Source of the DNA: Allolobophora icterica
Taxonomy: Eukaryota > Annelida > Clitellata > Crassiclitellata > Lumbricidae
DNA: 64,000 nucleotides
NCBI GenBank assembly: GCA_963556255.1
Contig: OY744604.1
Span: 22,244,566-22,308,565, forward strand
Reading direction: 5' to 3'
A program made the translations under genes and the position numbers. The first letter of the stretch is position 1. The number at the start of each line of letters is the position of its first letter. The notes beneath the pieces are model-generated. The model did not search any database and was not told where the DNA came from. It saw only the letters and a list, made by a program, of their open reading frames with translations. Of this stretch, positions 44,756-56,300 are shown one piece after another.

Positions 44756-46165
44756 CAGCGGTTCTCAACCTGTGGTCCGCGCACCACTGGTAGTCCGCGG
44801 CCATCTGCCTAGTGGTCCGCGAGCAAGGCCTATAATTTTTATTTTTTTTACAATTAAAAACGTGCATCGAGACAAATTTAATCACCCTCAGTGACAAGTG
44901 TCAGCTTTTACGAAAAGCTTGATCTCTAAGAAAAGGATAAGCTTATTGGACATTGGGTAAAAAGGATATTGGAGACACTTTGACATGTTTGATCATTTGC
45001 ACGAATTCACCGAGAAAGAAGAAAATGTTCAGATCAATAAGCCAAAATTTGTGAATTTAATTTCCGGACATATTCAATCATTGCTGGATTAATTTAGCTT
45101 CTACTTTGGTGATTTGAACGTTCAGAGTCTTTCGTTTCTGGCAAACGTTGATTCATTAAATTTACCAACATCTGAATTAAAGCAATTCATTGAACTGACT
45201 AGTAGGCTAGTCATGCTATACATTGCAGATGTTGCATCCAAGAGAGCTGGATAAAATTTTGAATACAAGCTGAATTCACATGAATATCCAGAACTGTATG
45301 AGAAAGCTTTCAAAATTATTTTACCCTTTGCAACAGCACATCTTTGTGAATGTGGATTTTCTGCGCTGGTTAAACAAAAATATCGTTCACGACTTGAAGT
45401 CGAAGATGAACTTCGATTTCGTCTTTCAAGCATTAACCTCGTTTCGATAATCGTAATCGTAATCTCCAAACTTCTAAAGCGCCACTCGAAGGCCAAGCGC
45501 AGGACACCAGCCTATTCACGAGCGCTACGTCAGATCAGAGGGGGTTTCCAGAGAGTAGTCCAAAAGAGGTCCAAGTCCAATTTCCAGGAGGCCAAACCAA
45601 ATCAAAGGGGGTTTCCAGAGAGTAGTCCAAAAAAGAGGTCCAAGTCCGATTTCCAGGGTACCAGATCAGGAGTTTCCAGAGAGTGGTCCAAAAGAGGTCC
45701 AAGTCCGATTTCCAGGAGGGCAAACCAAATCAAAGGGGGTTTCCAGAGAGTAGTCCAAAAGGGGTCAAAGTCCGATTTCCAGGGTACCAGATCAGGAAGG
45801 CAGAGCAGCTGTCAAGGCGGGTGTCGTTTACGGCGGGAATAATTGGAAGGCAGAGTATCAGATGAGTCAGGTGCTCAAAGATGCAAGCTCAAGGCTCACA
45901 TTAAATTTAAAACGAATATTGTACTTTCTTTACTTTAAAGTTTAAACATTTATTAAAATTAATAGTAATAACAAGTAAGCTACTTAATCTTATCAAATAT
46001 ATTATTTTATGCAATAATTTAATATTGCATAGGCTGTTTTATACAATAATTTTACTTTTTATAGGGTCGCATATGTACGCCAGTGGCACAATTTTTAATG
46101 GTGGTCCGCGACCGAGACACGAACTAATAAGTGGTCCCTGAGTCTCAAAAGGTTGAGTACCGCTG
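44756..46165 (+). mobile_element. hAT element (ZBED5-like transposase relic)
   Basis: Perfect 8-bp duplications TCCTAGAC (44748-44755, 46166-46173) flank ends CAGCGGTTCTCAACC and GGTTGAGTACCGCTG. The relic reads FATAHLCECGFSALV and KYRSRLEVEDELRFRLSSIN near 45320-45440, the hAT dimerisation region. A LINE fragment is nested at 45446-45880. Confidence 0.92.
45446..45880 (-). mobile_element. LINE 3' UTR fragment with tandem units, nested
   Basis: Same order as 39137-39410 and related to 15000-15110: inverted (CGTAAT) tail, GCGCCACTCGAAGGCC, then about four units of TTTCCAGAGAGTAGTCC with CAAGTCCGATTTCCAGG. Confidence 0.8.
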
Positions 46166-46267
46166 TCCTAGACAATATACATTATTACGGTCAATGATTT
46201 AGTAGTAGAATTACTCCTAGGCCTGTTTGTTGCCTCTGTAGCCTTATCCAAAGTAAGCATTTTTGCT

Positions 46268-46288
46268 GTAGGTGTGTAGTTACGATTT

Positions 46289-46326
<38 letters not shown>

Positions 46327-47270
46327 CATATGTATATATATATGTGTGTATATATATGTGTAGGAGAGGAAATTGTTGATGTAGCGTATGAAGTCTGGTC
46401 TGCGACGGGCGGACTGCGATGTGTAGCATGAGTCGCCCGTCGTTTGGAAGGACGGTCGGTTTCCCTTGGCCGGTTGGCCTGCCGACCCCCTGTCGACCGC
46501 CCGCCAGGGGGCGGCCCTACCCCCGAATCTCGAATCTCTAATACTTAAGAGTTTAGTTTATATACACACTTTGGGCCGAAGGCCTAATTACTTAACAAGG
46601 ATATCGTCAACAGGACGAACAAACATATTCAGTGAACCACGTAGTGTAGGGGTTAAGGGTTCCTCCCTTTCCGAGTCCTGTTGGCCAGTCACTCATTCGT
46701 TCACTACTGGGCTCACTGCCCTTCGTACTCTGTCCGTCTGTATTCTTAATTGTCTGTCACTATCTCTTAAATCTTAATCCGTCTCTTGTTGTGGGTCTAT
46801 ACACTCTACACTACACACACTGGAATCTACACGCTATAGGCCTACTACACTACATATGTATGCATGTTTGTAAGCATTTTATGAATGCATCTGTGCGTGT
46901 ATGTATGTATGTACAATGTACATATGCTTGTACATATAAGGCCTTCTAGATGTGTATATTTGTATGTATTTATTTTTGTATAGGTATGAATGTATGTACG
47001 TATGTAATTATGCATGCATACGTAAGTATGTGTGTATGTGTGCAAGCATGTTTCTATGTATTTCTGTATTTATTTTTAATGTATGTACATTGTACAGTAC
47101 CGCTGGCACTAGAGTATTCACCACAGAGCTTGACCAGCATGCGAGATGTGGACAAACCTATAACGCGAATAAAGCATCGTGGCGGTGGGTTTGACGCTCG
47201 GTTGAAGCCATTACAAACGCTGGAATGACGCTGTCGAGATTCCGCCCTTTGGATCGTTAATGACGGTGAC
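46268..47270 (+). repeat. Local duplication unit, copy 1 (contains solo LTR)
   Basis: This matches 48369-48895: (TA)n start, TATGCATGTTTGTAAGC, GGTATGAATGTATGTACG, GAGCTTGACCAGCATGC, GGATCGTTAATGACGGTGAC. Copy 1 has an extra LTR at 46359-46854. Confidence 0.9.
46359..46854 (+). mobile_element. Solo LTR, TGTAG...CTACA type, with paralogous empty site
   Basis: 496 bases from TGTAGGAGAGG to ACTACACTACA, flanked by TATG on both sides. The paralogous copy near 48485 has the uninterrupted site. Confidence 0.8.
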
Positions 47271-48135
47271 GGCTGTGGGGCTCCGTCGTTATCAGCAGGC
47301 TAAAATTAATTAATGGCACATCTCGAGAAGCAGATGACCTCTGCTGGTTCGAGCTATGCTGTAACTGTCTTTAAATAAGAAACTAAGATACGCCGTAGGA
47401 GTGTAGGCCTACTGTATCTCATGAGTCGTCAGTTGTTTCATGTGCAAGATTATTAGCAGCATCAGATTTTGACCTGCATTCGTGTACTTTGGTAAACTTA
47501 AAATTCTCGACCCCCAGTTCCTTTTTGCCAACTAAAACACTTGGTGTATCATACATGTAGGCTACATGTACACATGTTTATATATGTAGGTGCACATGGA
47601 CCTGTGTCTGTACAAGTTTACGGACGATTACATGATGAAGGACATTTCTGTTCTATTATATTATTAATTACAATATTGTGGAGAAATTCTTATTAACTCT
47701 TTGAATGGGGCCAATCCTTCCGGCTTTCCAATCTTATGTACAGCATACGTGGACATGTTCCTCGGAAGCTGATGAGCCTAAATGTGGTTGACCATGCAGC
47801 GCGACTTAATGAGAGAACTGCAGACATTAAATGATAAACTTACAAAGGTGAATCCATACGACTCGTCCCCTGTGGCGTCTTAGCTCCACCCATGTCATTA
47901 GCGCATCCCCATTGAAGATAGAGGGAAGCTGGGCTAGAGACCATTTGTAGCTCAAGAAAGCGTCAATCACTCTCGACGTGACGCTCTAAACTAGAGTTAA
48001 TCAAGCAGTAGCGAACCGCTACTGAAGCCAGAGACAATGCTCTAATGCCGGCGGTATTGTAAGTATTATGTTTCTGTGTATGTAGGCATGCATACATGTA
48101 TATTTCTCTGTGTATATGTATAGTTTAGATATGAA
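47271..48135. other. Unassigned intergenic stretch
   Basis: I recognise no gene or element here. Confidence 0.4.
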
Positions 48136-48271
48136 CATACCTGGACAAGTAGGTTTCTGAGTCGGTCTAAATCAGCTCATACCGTTAGAAAGATTTTCAA
48201 CCAAGGAACTAACTCCGACATTGTAACTCTTACTATCTATATAAATAAAGACAAGAATCTGTCTGTCTGTC

Positions 48272-48368
<97 letters not shown>

Positions 48369-48370
48369 GT
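48136..48370. repeat. Helitron 5' end fragment followed by (GACA)n
   Basis: GGACAAGTAGGTTTCTGAG to AAAGACAAGAATCTGTC (48139-48262) is repeated at 48912-49040. Here three GTCT units run into about 25 GACA units, an inverted junction. Confidence 0.8.
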
Positions 48371-48389
48371 ATGTGTGTAGTTACGAGTT

Positions 48390-48478
<89 letters not shown>

Positions 48479-48895
48479 GTATATATATGTATGCATGTTT
48501 GTAAGCATTTTATGAATGCATCTGTGCGTGTATGCATGTATGTACATATGCTTGTACATATAGGGCCTTCTATAGATGTTTATATTTGTATGTATTTATT
48601 TTTGTATAGGTATGAATGTATGTACGTATGTAATTATGCATGCATACGTAAGTATGTATGTGTGCGTGCAAGCATGTTTCTATGTATTTCTGTATTTATT
48701 TTTAATGTATGTACATTGTTACATTACCGCTGGCACTATAGTATTCACCACAGAGCTTGACCAGCATGCGAGATGTGGACAAACCTATAACGCGAATGAA
48801 GCATCGTGGCGGTGGGTTTGACGCTCGGTTGAAGCCATTACAACGCTGGAATGACGCTGTCGAGATTCCGCCCTTTGGATCGTTAATGACGGTGA
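48369..48895 (+). repeat. Local duplication unit, copy 2
   Basis: Copy of 46268-47270 without the LTR, starting with a roughly 70-base (TA)n run at 48391-48468. Confidence 0.9.
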
Positions 48896-49008
48896 CAAGT
48901 AGGTTTTACACTCCTGGACAAGTAGGTTTCTGAGTCGGTCTAAATAAGCTCATACCGTAAGAAAGATTTTCAACCAAGGAACTTGCTCCGACATTGTAAC
49001 TCTTACTA

Positions 49009-49030
49009 TCTACATAAATAAAGACAAGAA

Positions 49031-49064
<34 letters not shown>

Positions 49065-49509
49065 ACAGCGATGTTTGACTGGGATGCATTTCTACAGCTT
49101 TCGACCTTTTCACTCCAAACCTTCACCACTGTCTAGGGGTGGGCGTTACACACCCAATGTGAGGCTTCGCGTCCCCCGTTTTCACCGCTTCCATGGTGTC
49201 CCGGCCCAAAACCTATCCGGGAAATGCATTTTTAGCTGGTAAAAAACTTACACTCAACCTATTTTCACTCGCCAGATGGCGCCGCCGGGTTAAGCAGCTA
49301 CAGTACGGATTCGCTAGAGGGATTGAAGCTTTCACTGAACTAAACCCGGCCAACGCCGGGTTAAGCAGTGTTTTGTTGCTTATTCGCTAGAGGGATTGAA
49401 ACACCCAAAACGCCGGGTTAAGCAGTTTCACGTCCCCCGTTTTTACCGCTACCATGGTGTCCCGGCCCAAAACCTCCTAAACCCGGGCAACGCCGGGTAA
49501 AGCAGCTAG
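49009..49509 (+). mobile_element. Non-autonomous Helitron
   Basis: It starts TC (TCTACATAAATAAAGACAAG with (GTCT)n) after an A. It ends CCCGGGCAACGCCGGG hairpin plus AAGCAGCTAG before a T: the Helitron A|TC...CTAG|T signature. The 3' motif CGCCGGGTTAAGCAG occurs three more times inside (about 49282, 49360, 49413). Confidence 0.85.
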
Positions 49510-50222
49510 TATTATATATGCATAAGCGATTTTCAAACAGTACCCGCACCATTAGTGGTACGCCAGGTGTCGCTAAGTGGTACTCGAGAAAATTCAAATT
49601 TCTATTAGTTTACGTCCATCTTTCTTTGATTAGCTATTGACTATTGAACTCACTATCTTACGTCAACCATGCGCTTCTTTTTCTTTAATTTTTTTAATGA
49701 GTTTATGCCCATCTTTCTTTGATTTGCTAAATTTGTCGACGTATACGGTCCTACGCTAATTGTAAGGGCACTTCGTGCTCGCCTGTTTTTGATCTGACCT
49801 TTACTGGGGGTACGCCAACATACTAGGGTTATTTTACCTGGTGGTACAATAAAAATAAAGTTTTAAAACCGCTGTTATAATCCTACATGATTGATCCTCG
49901 AGTGAGGACTTTGAGCAATCCTTACTGTAAAGTGGCTTGGCGGTTATGTCTAGTTAGCTATCAATGTTATAAACAATTTGGATGTAGAGACGCTCTCTTC
50001 CTTTACACTTAAAGCAACACCGCACTAAGCCATTGTAAGTGGGTCAAGCATTAACATTTCTTTCCCTGGACTTTTAGGCCTTAACAGTCTTAACGAAGTT
50101 TTAGCATACGCTTGAGGTGTTATAATCTGAATCTTTAGTCTCGACAAATACCTGCGTAAATTTTCTATTCACTTTGTTGATTGTGTTAACAGTCTAATGA
50201 CGCTCTTAAAACAAGGAACTGA
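49510..50222 (+). other. Upstream region of gene B
   Basis: AT-rich. GTGGTACGCC motifs at 49555 and 49808 could be the ends of a decayed hAT element. I see no confident promoter element. Confidence 0.4.
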
Positions 50223-50301
50223 ATGAACAAGTTCACGATGAGAATTAGCAGCTTTAAACTTCTGTCGGTTGCGACAATTGTGTCAATTTGCTTTGGATTC
50301 G
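50223..50301 (+). CDS. Gene B exon 1: signal peptide
   Basis: ATG at 50223, hydrophobic core LLSVATIVSICFGF, donor G|GTGAGA in phase 1. A LINE is inserted just downstream in intron 1. Confidence 0.78.
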
Positions 50302-53300
50302 GTGAGAGGTTTATCGACACATTCTACAGCATAGGCTATCTACTGCGATATTATGATGTTGATTACTTACCCTAACATTTAATATGGCTTTTTCAAATGT
50401 TTCCATTGCCATCCGAAAACATATGGCTGGGTACTCGCCAGCAGTTAGCAAAACTTGACCTGACCCTTTTGGCTGCTGAATTTCCTCTAATATCATTTTC
50501 TACCTCTGTCCGGAACCTTGGTGTCATTCTTGACCAGGAACTAACCTTTACTAAGCATCTCTCTTCTCTGTCTCGCTCCTGTTTCTACCATCTCCGCCAG
50601 CTCAGGGTTGTTGCTCGCTCTCTCTCAGCCTCTGCTGCTTCAACTCTTATCCATGCCTTTGTTTGCTCTCGTTTAGATTATTGCTCTTCTCTATACACCG
50701 GTCTTCCTCAAACCCGCCTGTCCTTCCTTGAGAGGGTCCTGCGGTCTGCGGCGCGCCTTGTTGGCTCCATACCCCCTATGGTAGTGTATCCTCCTACATG
50801 CATCATACTCTTCATTGGCTTCCCATCCGGCAGCGTATCCTGTATCGGCTTTGCTCTCTCACCTGGCAATGTGTTTTGGGCATGGCTCCTTCCTACCTAT
50901 GCTCTGTTTTCACTCTCTCTTCTTCGCTTACGGGTCGCTCAGCCCTCCGTTCCTCTTCTCGGGGCGACTTTATAGTCCCGTATGCCCGCACTGCTACTAT
51001 GCAGCGCCGAGCATTCTCTGTCGCTGGTCCAACTGCGTGGAATGACTTACCACCTCTCCTTCGCCTGTCTCCTCGTACTCACCCGTCTTCTTTCTACGCT
51101 CTATTGAAGACTTTTCTCTTTGATCAGGCCTGGCTTGGGAGTGCCTCTGAGTAGAGCCCTTGAAGAGGCGCTATATAAATTCCATGATTGATTGATTGAT
51201 TGATCCATATTACAGTTATGCAGAGTGAAAATTAATGTGCAACCAACGGTGAGACTAAAATGGCAAAAAGCCCGACTAATGCAGTCATCTACTTTCCTAT
51301 GTCAGATTACAAGACTGCTTCATTTCCGATAAATACACATTACTTAAGTTTTTGATAAGTAGGGGCCTATGCAAGTGCAGTATTATGTTAAATGTTGCTT
51401 TTTCACAGGCGCTTAGTCAGCTAAATGAACCAACTACACTAAAACGTTGGCATGGAGACTACGTTTAAGTAAAATCATCAATGCCAGTGCCCTCAGTAGA
51501 CACTATTGTCTATTGAAGACACTGTATAATGGCAATGCACTTCATGGAGCTACAGATATGTAATAACAACAGCATCGACTAACATGCCATTATCTCAAGC
51601 TGCTCCACCCATCTGGAATATACTCCCGCTAGAATTACGGAGGCTAACTGATACATCCAACAAACTCAACGACACTTATCTAATTCAATCTCTGTGCAGT
51701 GCTTTAGTTGAAAACTGAAAACACTTCTCTTACAAAATTCCTACTATGAAATCCGCCCCTCTTCCGTTTACCACTTTCGTCGCTCTAGTTCTAAACATTA
51801 TCCACCGTAGCCGTCTGACACCCTACCTTCCTGCCCCTAGGGCCTCGACCTGGAACTGACCCGAACCTTTACCTGGCTATCGACTTTGTTTTGATTGAGC
51901 GACTATTAATAAACTGGTTCCCGCGACTGTGCTTTCTTTGAGCGCTTAAATAAATATGTACATTACTATAAATGCAAATTATTATATATTCATATCAAAA
52001 GTTAGTTATTTTAATATAAATTTTAGTTTTTATATATATATATATATTATATTTATATTTTATACTTATTATATATATATATATTAAATATCTGTTTCAA
52101 AGGTCTGTATTAAATTACGTGAAATGAATTCAGTATTTTAAGTAAGCCTAATTTAAATATAAGTAAATCTATATGTTTCAAATGTCTATATTAACTTACG
52201 TGTAATGAATTCAGTATTTTAAGTAATTTAAATATAAATAAACATAACATTTTATCTGTAGCAAAAGCTGCTGACTGTGTGAAGTAAATTAAATATGTCA
52301 ATTATCGTGTGACTGTTTTAGGCAATTCTGATCTTGTGATGGTTCCACGTGACACGGTAGCAGTGGTTGGACAAACGGCTTATTTCAACTGCTCTATGTC
52401 TGATATTCAATCTCCGAAAATCCACTGGTACTATTACGACAATCACGTCTACGCCGGAGGAAAGTTCTTAAGTCCTTACGAGAGATTCAGAATGGAGATA
52501 GAGAACTCCACCGGATCCTACAATCTAGTAATTCCGAATGTAACAAGAGACGATGCCGGAAGTTACTATTGCTTGGACAACGCAGGCTTTGGAGAAAAGC
52601 GTTCGGCAGAATTAGTAGTCCTCGGTATGTATTTTGCTAACCTATTTCGCTCAAGACCATGCATCGTTATATTCGACGCCTATATACCAAATGTTTTCAA
52701 GATGTATCTTTCTGAAGTTGAGAATTACAGACATTATCACAAAGGACACTATAATTTGTCTAGTCAAAATATTAGTCTAATTTTAAATATTTATTACATG
52801 CGAAAGATCAGTATCTGAATCGTGACGAGGATGCGTGATCAACTTATCCAGAATCGTTTATTATATGTATCACAAGTATGTTACACTACAAGTTCTTCAT
52901 TCACTCGCTTGAAAGGAAGATCTGTAATTGTAAACTGGCATGGCGTATGCAGCGTCATGTTAACTCTTTGGTGGAATATTGAAAAAATGAAGCTGTTTTG
53001 CACTGGTGTGAGCTCCAGCCAACGTCCTGGGCATTTGGGACGCCCAAAAATATTATAATGCTAAGTGATACATAACATTTCATCCACAACATAATAGGTA
53101 TGCTAACTAACATTGCATTAACTTATGTTACATGTCATTATTTATTTGTAATTTTATTTACATATTTTAATGGGAACTATTCTTGAAAGACTCAACAGCG
53201 GTCCAACTCAGCATGGCAATCATCTCGGTTGAGCAAATCTAAGCAAGTCTTATATCTGTATGTAGGCCTATCCTTTAGACGAGCCATATAAATGTTTATT

Positions 53301-56300
53301 TACAATTACGAATGCTAATCTATGTTTGTTTTTTGTAACAGATAGGGATCCAGTGTGTAATTCTGACATGAAGATGGATGGAACAGTTGGGCCAAACAAT
53401 TGCAACATCGATCCAGAAGATGTTCGATTTTCCTGCAGCGTAACGTACAAAGGAAATATTGCTCCAATCCTAAAATGGACGCGTTCTGGAGACAGTAGTC
53501 CCACAAGCACGGAACTAGTAACATGCAAGAATTCTACCAACAGAGTGGACTGTAATCTGACCATCAAAGCTGATCATCTTCAGATGGATGGTTCGTCTTA
53601 CATTTGCCACACAGAAGCGACAACGAATATCAACTGTACTTCTGATCCAATAATCTTAATCTGTAAGTATGATAGAATATAATCCATGTATATCTCGGCA
53701 AATAAATAAACTTTACTCGCTTCTACATTTGCAGAGAAAACTGTTTACGTTAAGGGAGCTCATGTAAAACTTGAGTGAAATTAAAATGACAAATGTTGTC
53801 TTGGCTGTCAAAGATTTTCTATAAACTTAGAGTTCGAGTTACGATGAAGATGGAGTCGAAAATGTTCGTGTATGGATAGGTGGTCCGAATTCCCACAGTT
53901 AACTAAACATTCGTCAGACTGTTGAAACAAGATTTAAATATGTATCTTTGAGGGACAAGAATATTGGCGCGATGTTTGCATAGGCCAGGGATGGCGAACC
54001 TATGGCGCGCGTGCCCAACTTGGCACGCCAACAGATTTTACTTGGCACGCCACCTGAACTCAAAACTTTCGTTTTTTCATTCTTTTTTATATTTCTTTAT
54101 TTCTTACATTCAACAACTTCTTTCCTGCTTCACTGTCACATAAAATTATAGTAACTGTTAAGCTTTAATTTTTAAATGCATTCAATAGATAACGCTAGCT
54201 TAAATGTTGACTCTTGCATCATGTCAGTCTGCTATTATTGTAAACTTGAATGTGATCATTTGGAAGGAACAGTTTTTGATATTTCAGCAGATACTTAAGT
54301 TCTTCGAAAACGGATATCGCTTCCAGACACATTCAACACACTCAAAACAGTCGCATTTGCAATTTTATAGATTTTTCAGTCAAGTTACTCGTGTCAATCT
54401 TTGTTTGCAACCATGAATTTAATTAAATCAAACATTAGAAACAGATTAACCGATGGCATACATGCGATGCATGCGTGGCATTGAAAACAACAAAATACAA
54501 ACCAGACAAAAACCAGCTGGTATCTACTGTCCATTAGAAAAAAATCACACTGACAGTGTAATGTTCCATATAAAATTATAAATATAAATAAATTGCATTA
54601 TTAAGTAGCCACGTCTAAAAATGATGGAAAGGCTTTTCAATATTAGCTTTCGCTTTTTTGGAGGTGAGGGGTGGGCTGTTACTTCATTCTGTGTTCATTG
54701 GTTCGATAAAATTTCTGGCACGCGAATTTCTGCCACTGTCTTTAAGAACCATTTTCTGGCACGCGAGCTAAAAAAGGTTCGTCAGGCCTGGCATAGGCTA
54801 AACTTGATCGAAGTTCAAAATACCGTACGTGTGTGTCACTTATAATGTGATGGCTACCTTGTTCAGTCAAATAAGACACAAACGTCATTAGTAGCTCTGT
54901 TCACGTACAGCGTGTACATGTAGCCATACATTTGTGCATATACGCATTCATACTTGTAGGTTGTAAATCAGAGGTGGGCAAAATACGGCCCGCGGGTCAG
55001 AGCCGGCCCCTGGGAACCTTTGGACCGGCCCTTGACATGTCTTTTATATTACCATTGTACCTGGAACTTGGGAACCTTTGGGAACTTTGGAACCTTTAAT
55101 CCGCCCCTACATGCATTTTCCATGTTTGACTGATTCTGCAAGCATGGCTGATGCACATACAAATATCAAGTTGGGCCTACACAGAACAAATAATTGTCTT
55201 GAAAGCAGAGGTTCAGTCCTGGTTTGCTGATTTTACTGATCATGAACTACTAACTAGACATCAATTATTTGGATCTCCCTTTTCCATTGATGACAATTCA
55301 GCACCAGACTCCATGTAAATGGAATTGATTGAATTCCAATGCTACGGTGAGTTGGAAAGGAAATTCGTGAGGTACCTCTGATTCAGTTCTACAAACTGTG
55401 CTGCACTGTTTCCAAGCACCTTTATTTGTGAACAGTTCTTATCATCTCTCTAATGAACCATCTCTCTAATGAACTTCAAATTGCCACTTCGAACTTTAAA
55501 CAAACATTTCGGATTTGTGTCGTGAGAAGAAGTGTCAGATCTCACATCAATCATCAAATATAGCACACCAAGCAAATGGATACATAATGTTAAATATTTG
55601 TATTTTGCATCAGCCATGCTTGCAGAACCAGTCAAACATGGAAAATGTTGCTGTTTGATATTTGATTTTCCCAGAGTAGCAACTTCGTTTGAAAATTGAC
55701 TAACAGTTTTATGTATTTTAAAACTAAAGAAACTTAAAACATATTTTGTTATTTTATTGTAGCGTAGGACTGTAGGCATTAGGATAATTATTTTCATCAT
55801 AAAAATTATCTTCATCTACTTTTAACGTAACGGTTATTCCGCAATATTTAGTTTGAATAAAATTAATATTGTCTCATTTCTTGGGCAAACGAATCTGCCA
55901 AAATTAGCCCACGATATGCATACGGCCCCTGAGTTGCCCTTAAAAGCTTAGGGCGGCCCTTTGTTAAAAGAAGTTGCCCATGCCTGTTGTAAATGATTTT
56001 TATATCGCCTTTGTTTCTTACAAGCAGCATCTAGTTTATTATTACAAGCAGCATCTAGTTTACTTGCTAAGTACTATTTGGTGGACTGCCACTTAGTTCT
56101 CCCCAATTTCGACCGCTGTTGTCCAAATCCAAATTTGGTTCCACTCTGGACCCTGCCAATGACTCAACTTAATACAGTTTGAATTAAACCGCATATTAAT
56201 CGGCCAATTTAGATGCTTGAGCCAAACTTACGGGTTTCTTCTCAATGAGCCATCTATGAATTTCCACTGGCAAACAATTCACAAATTGCTCTAACGGAAA

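Noticed and set aside
48233..48559. Possible CRISPR-like array in the GACA/GTCT tract
   Set aside because: It is a simple tetranucleotide repeat with no spacers, in a eukaryotic intergenic region.
52625..52818. Read-through of gene B exon 2 to a stop at 52818
   Set aside because: A good donor (G|GTATGT) follows the Ig domain, and the read-through residues do not resemble any domain.
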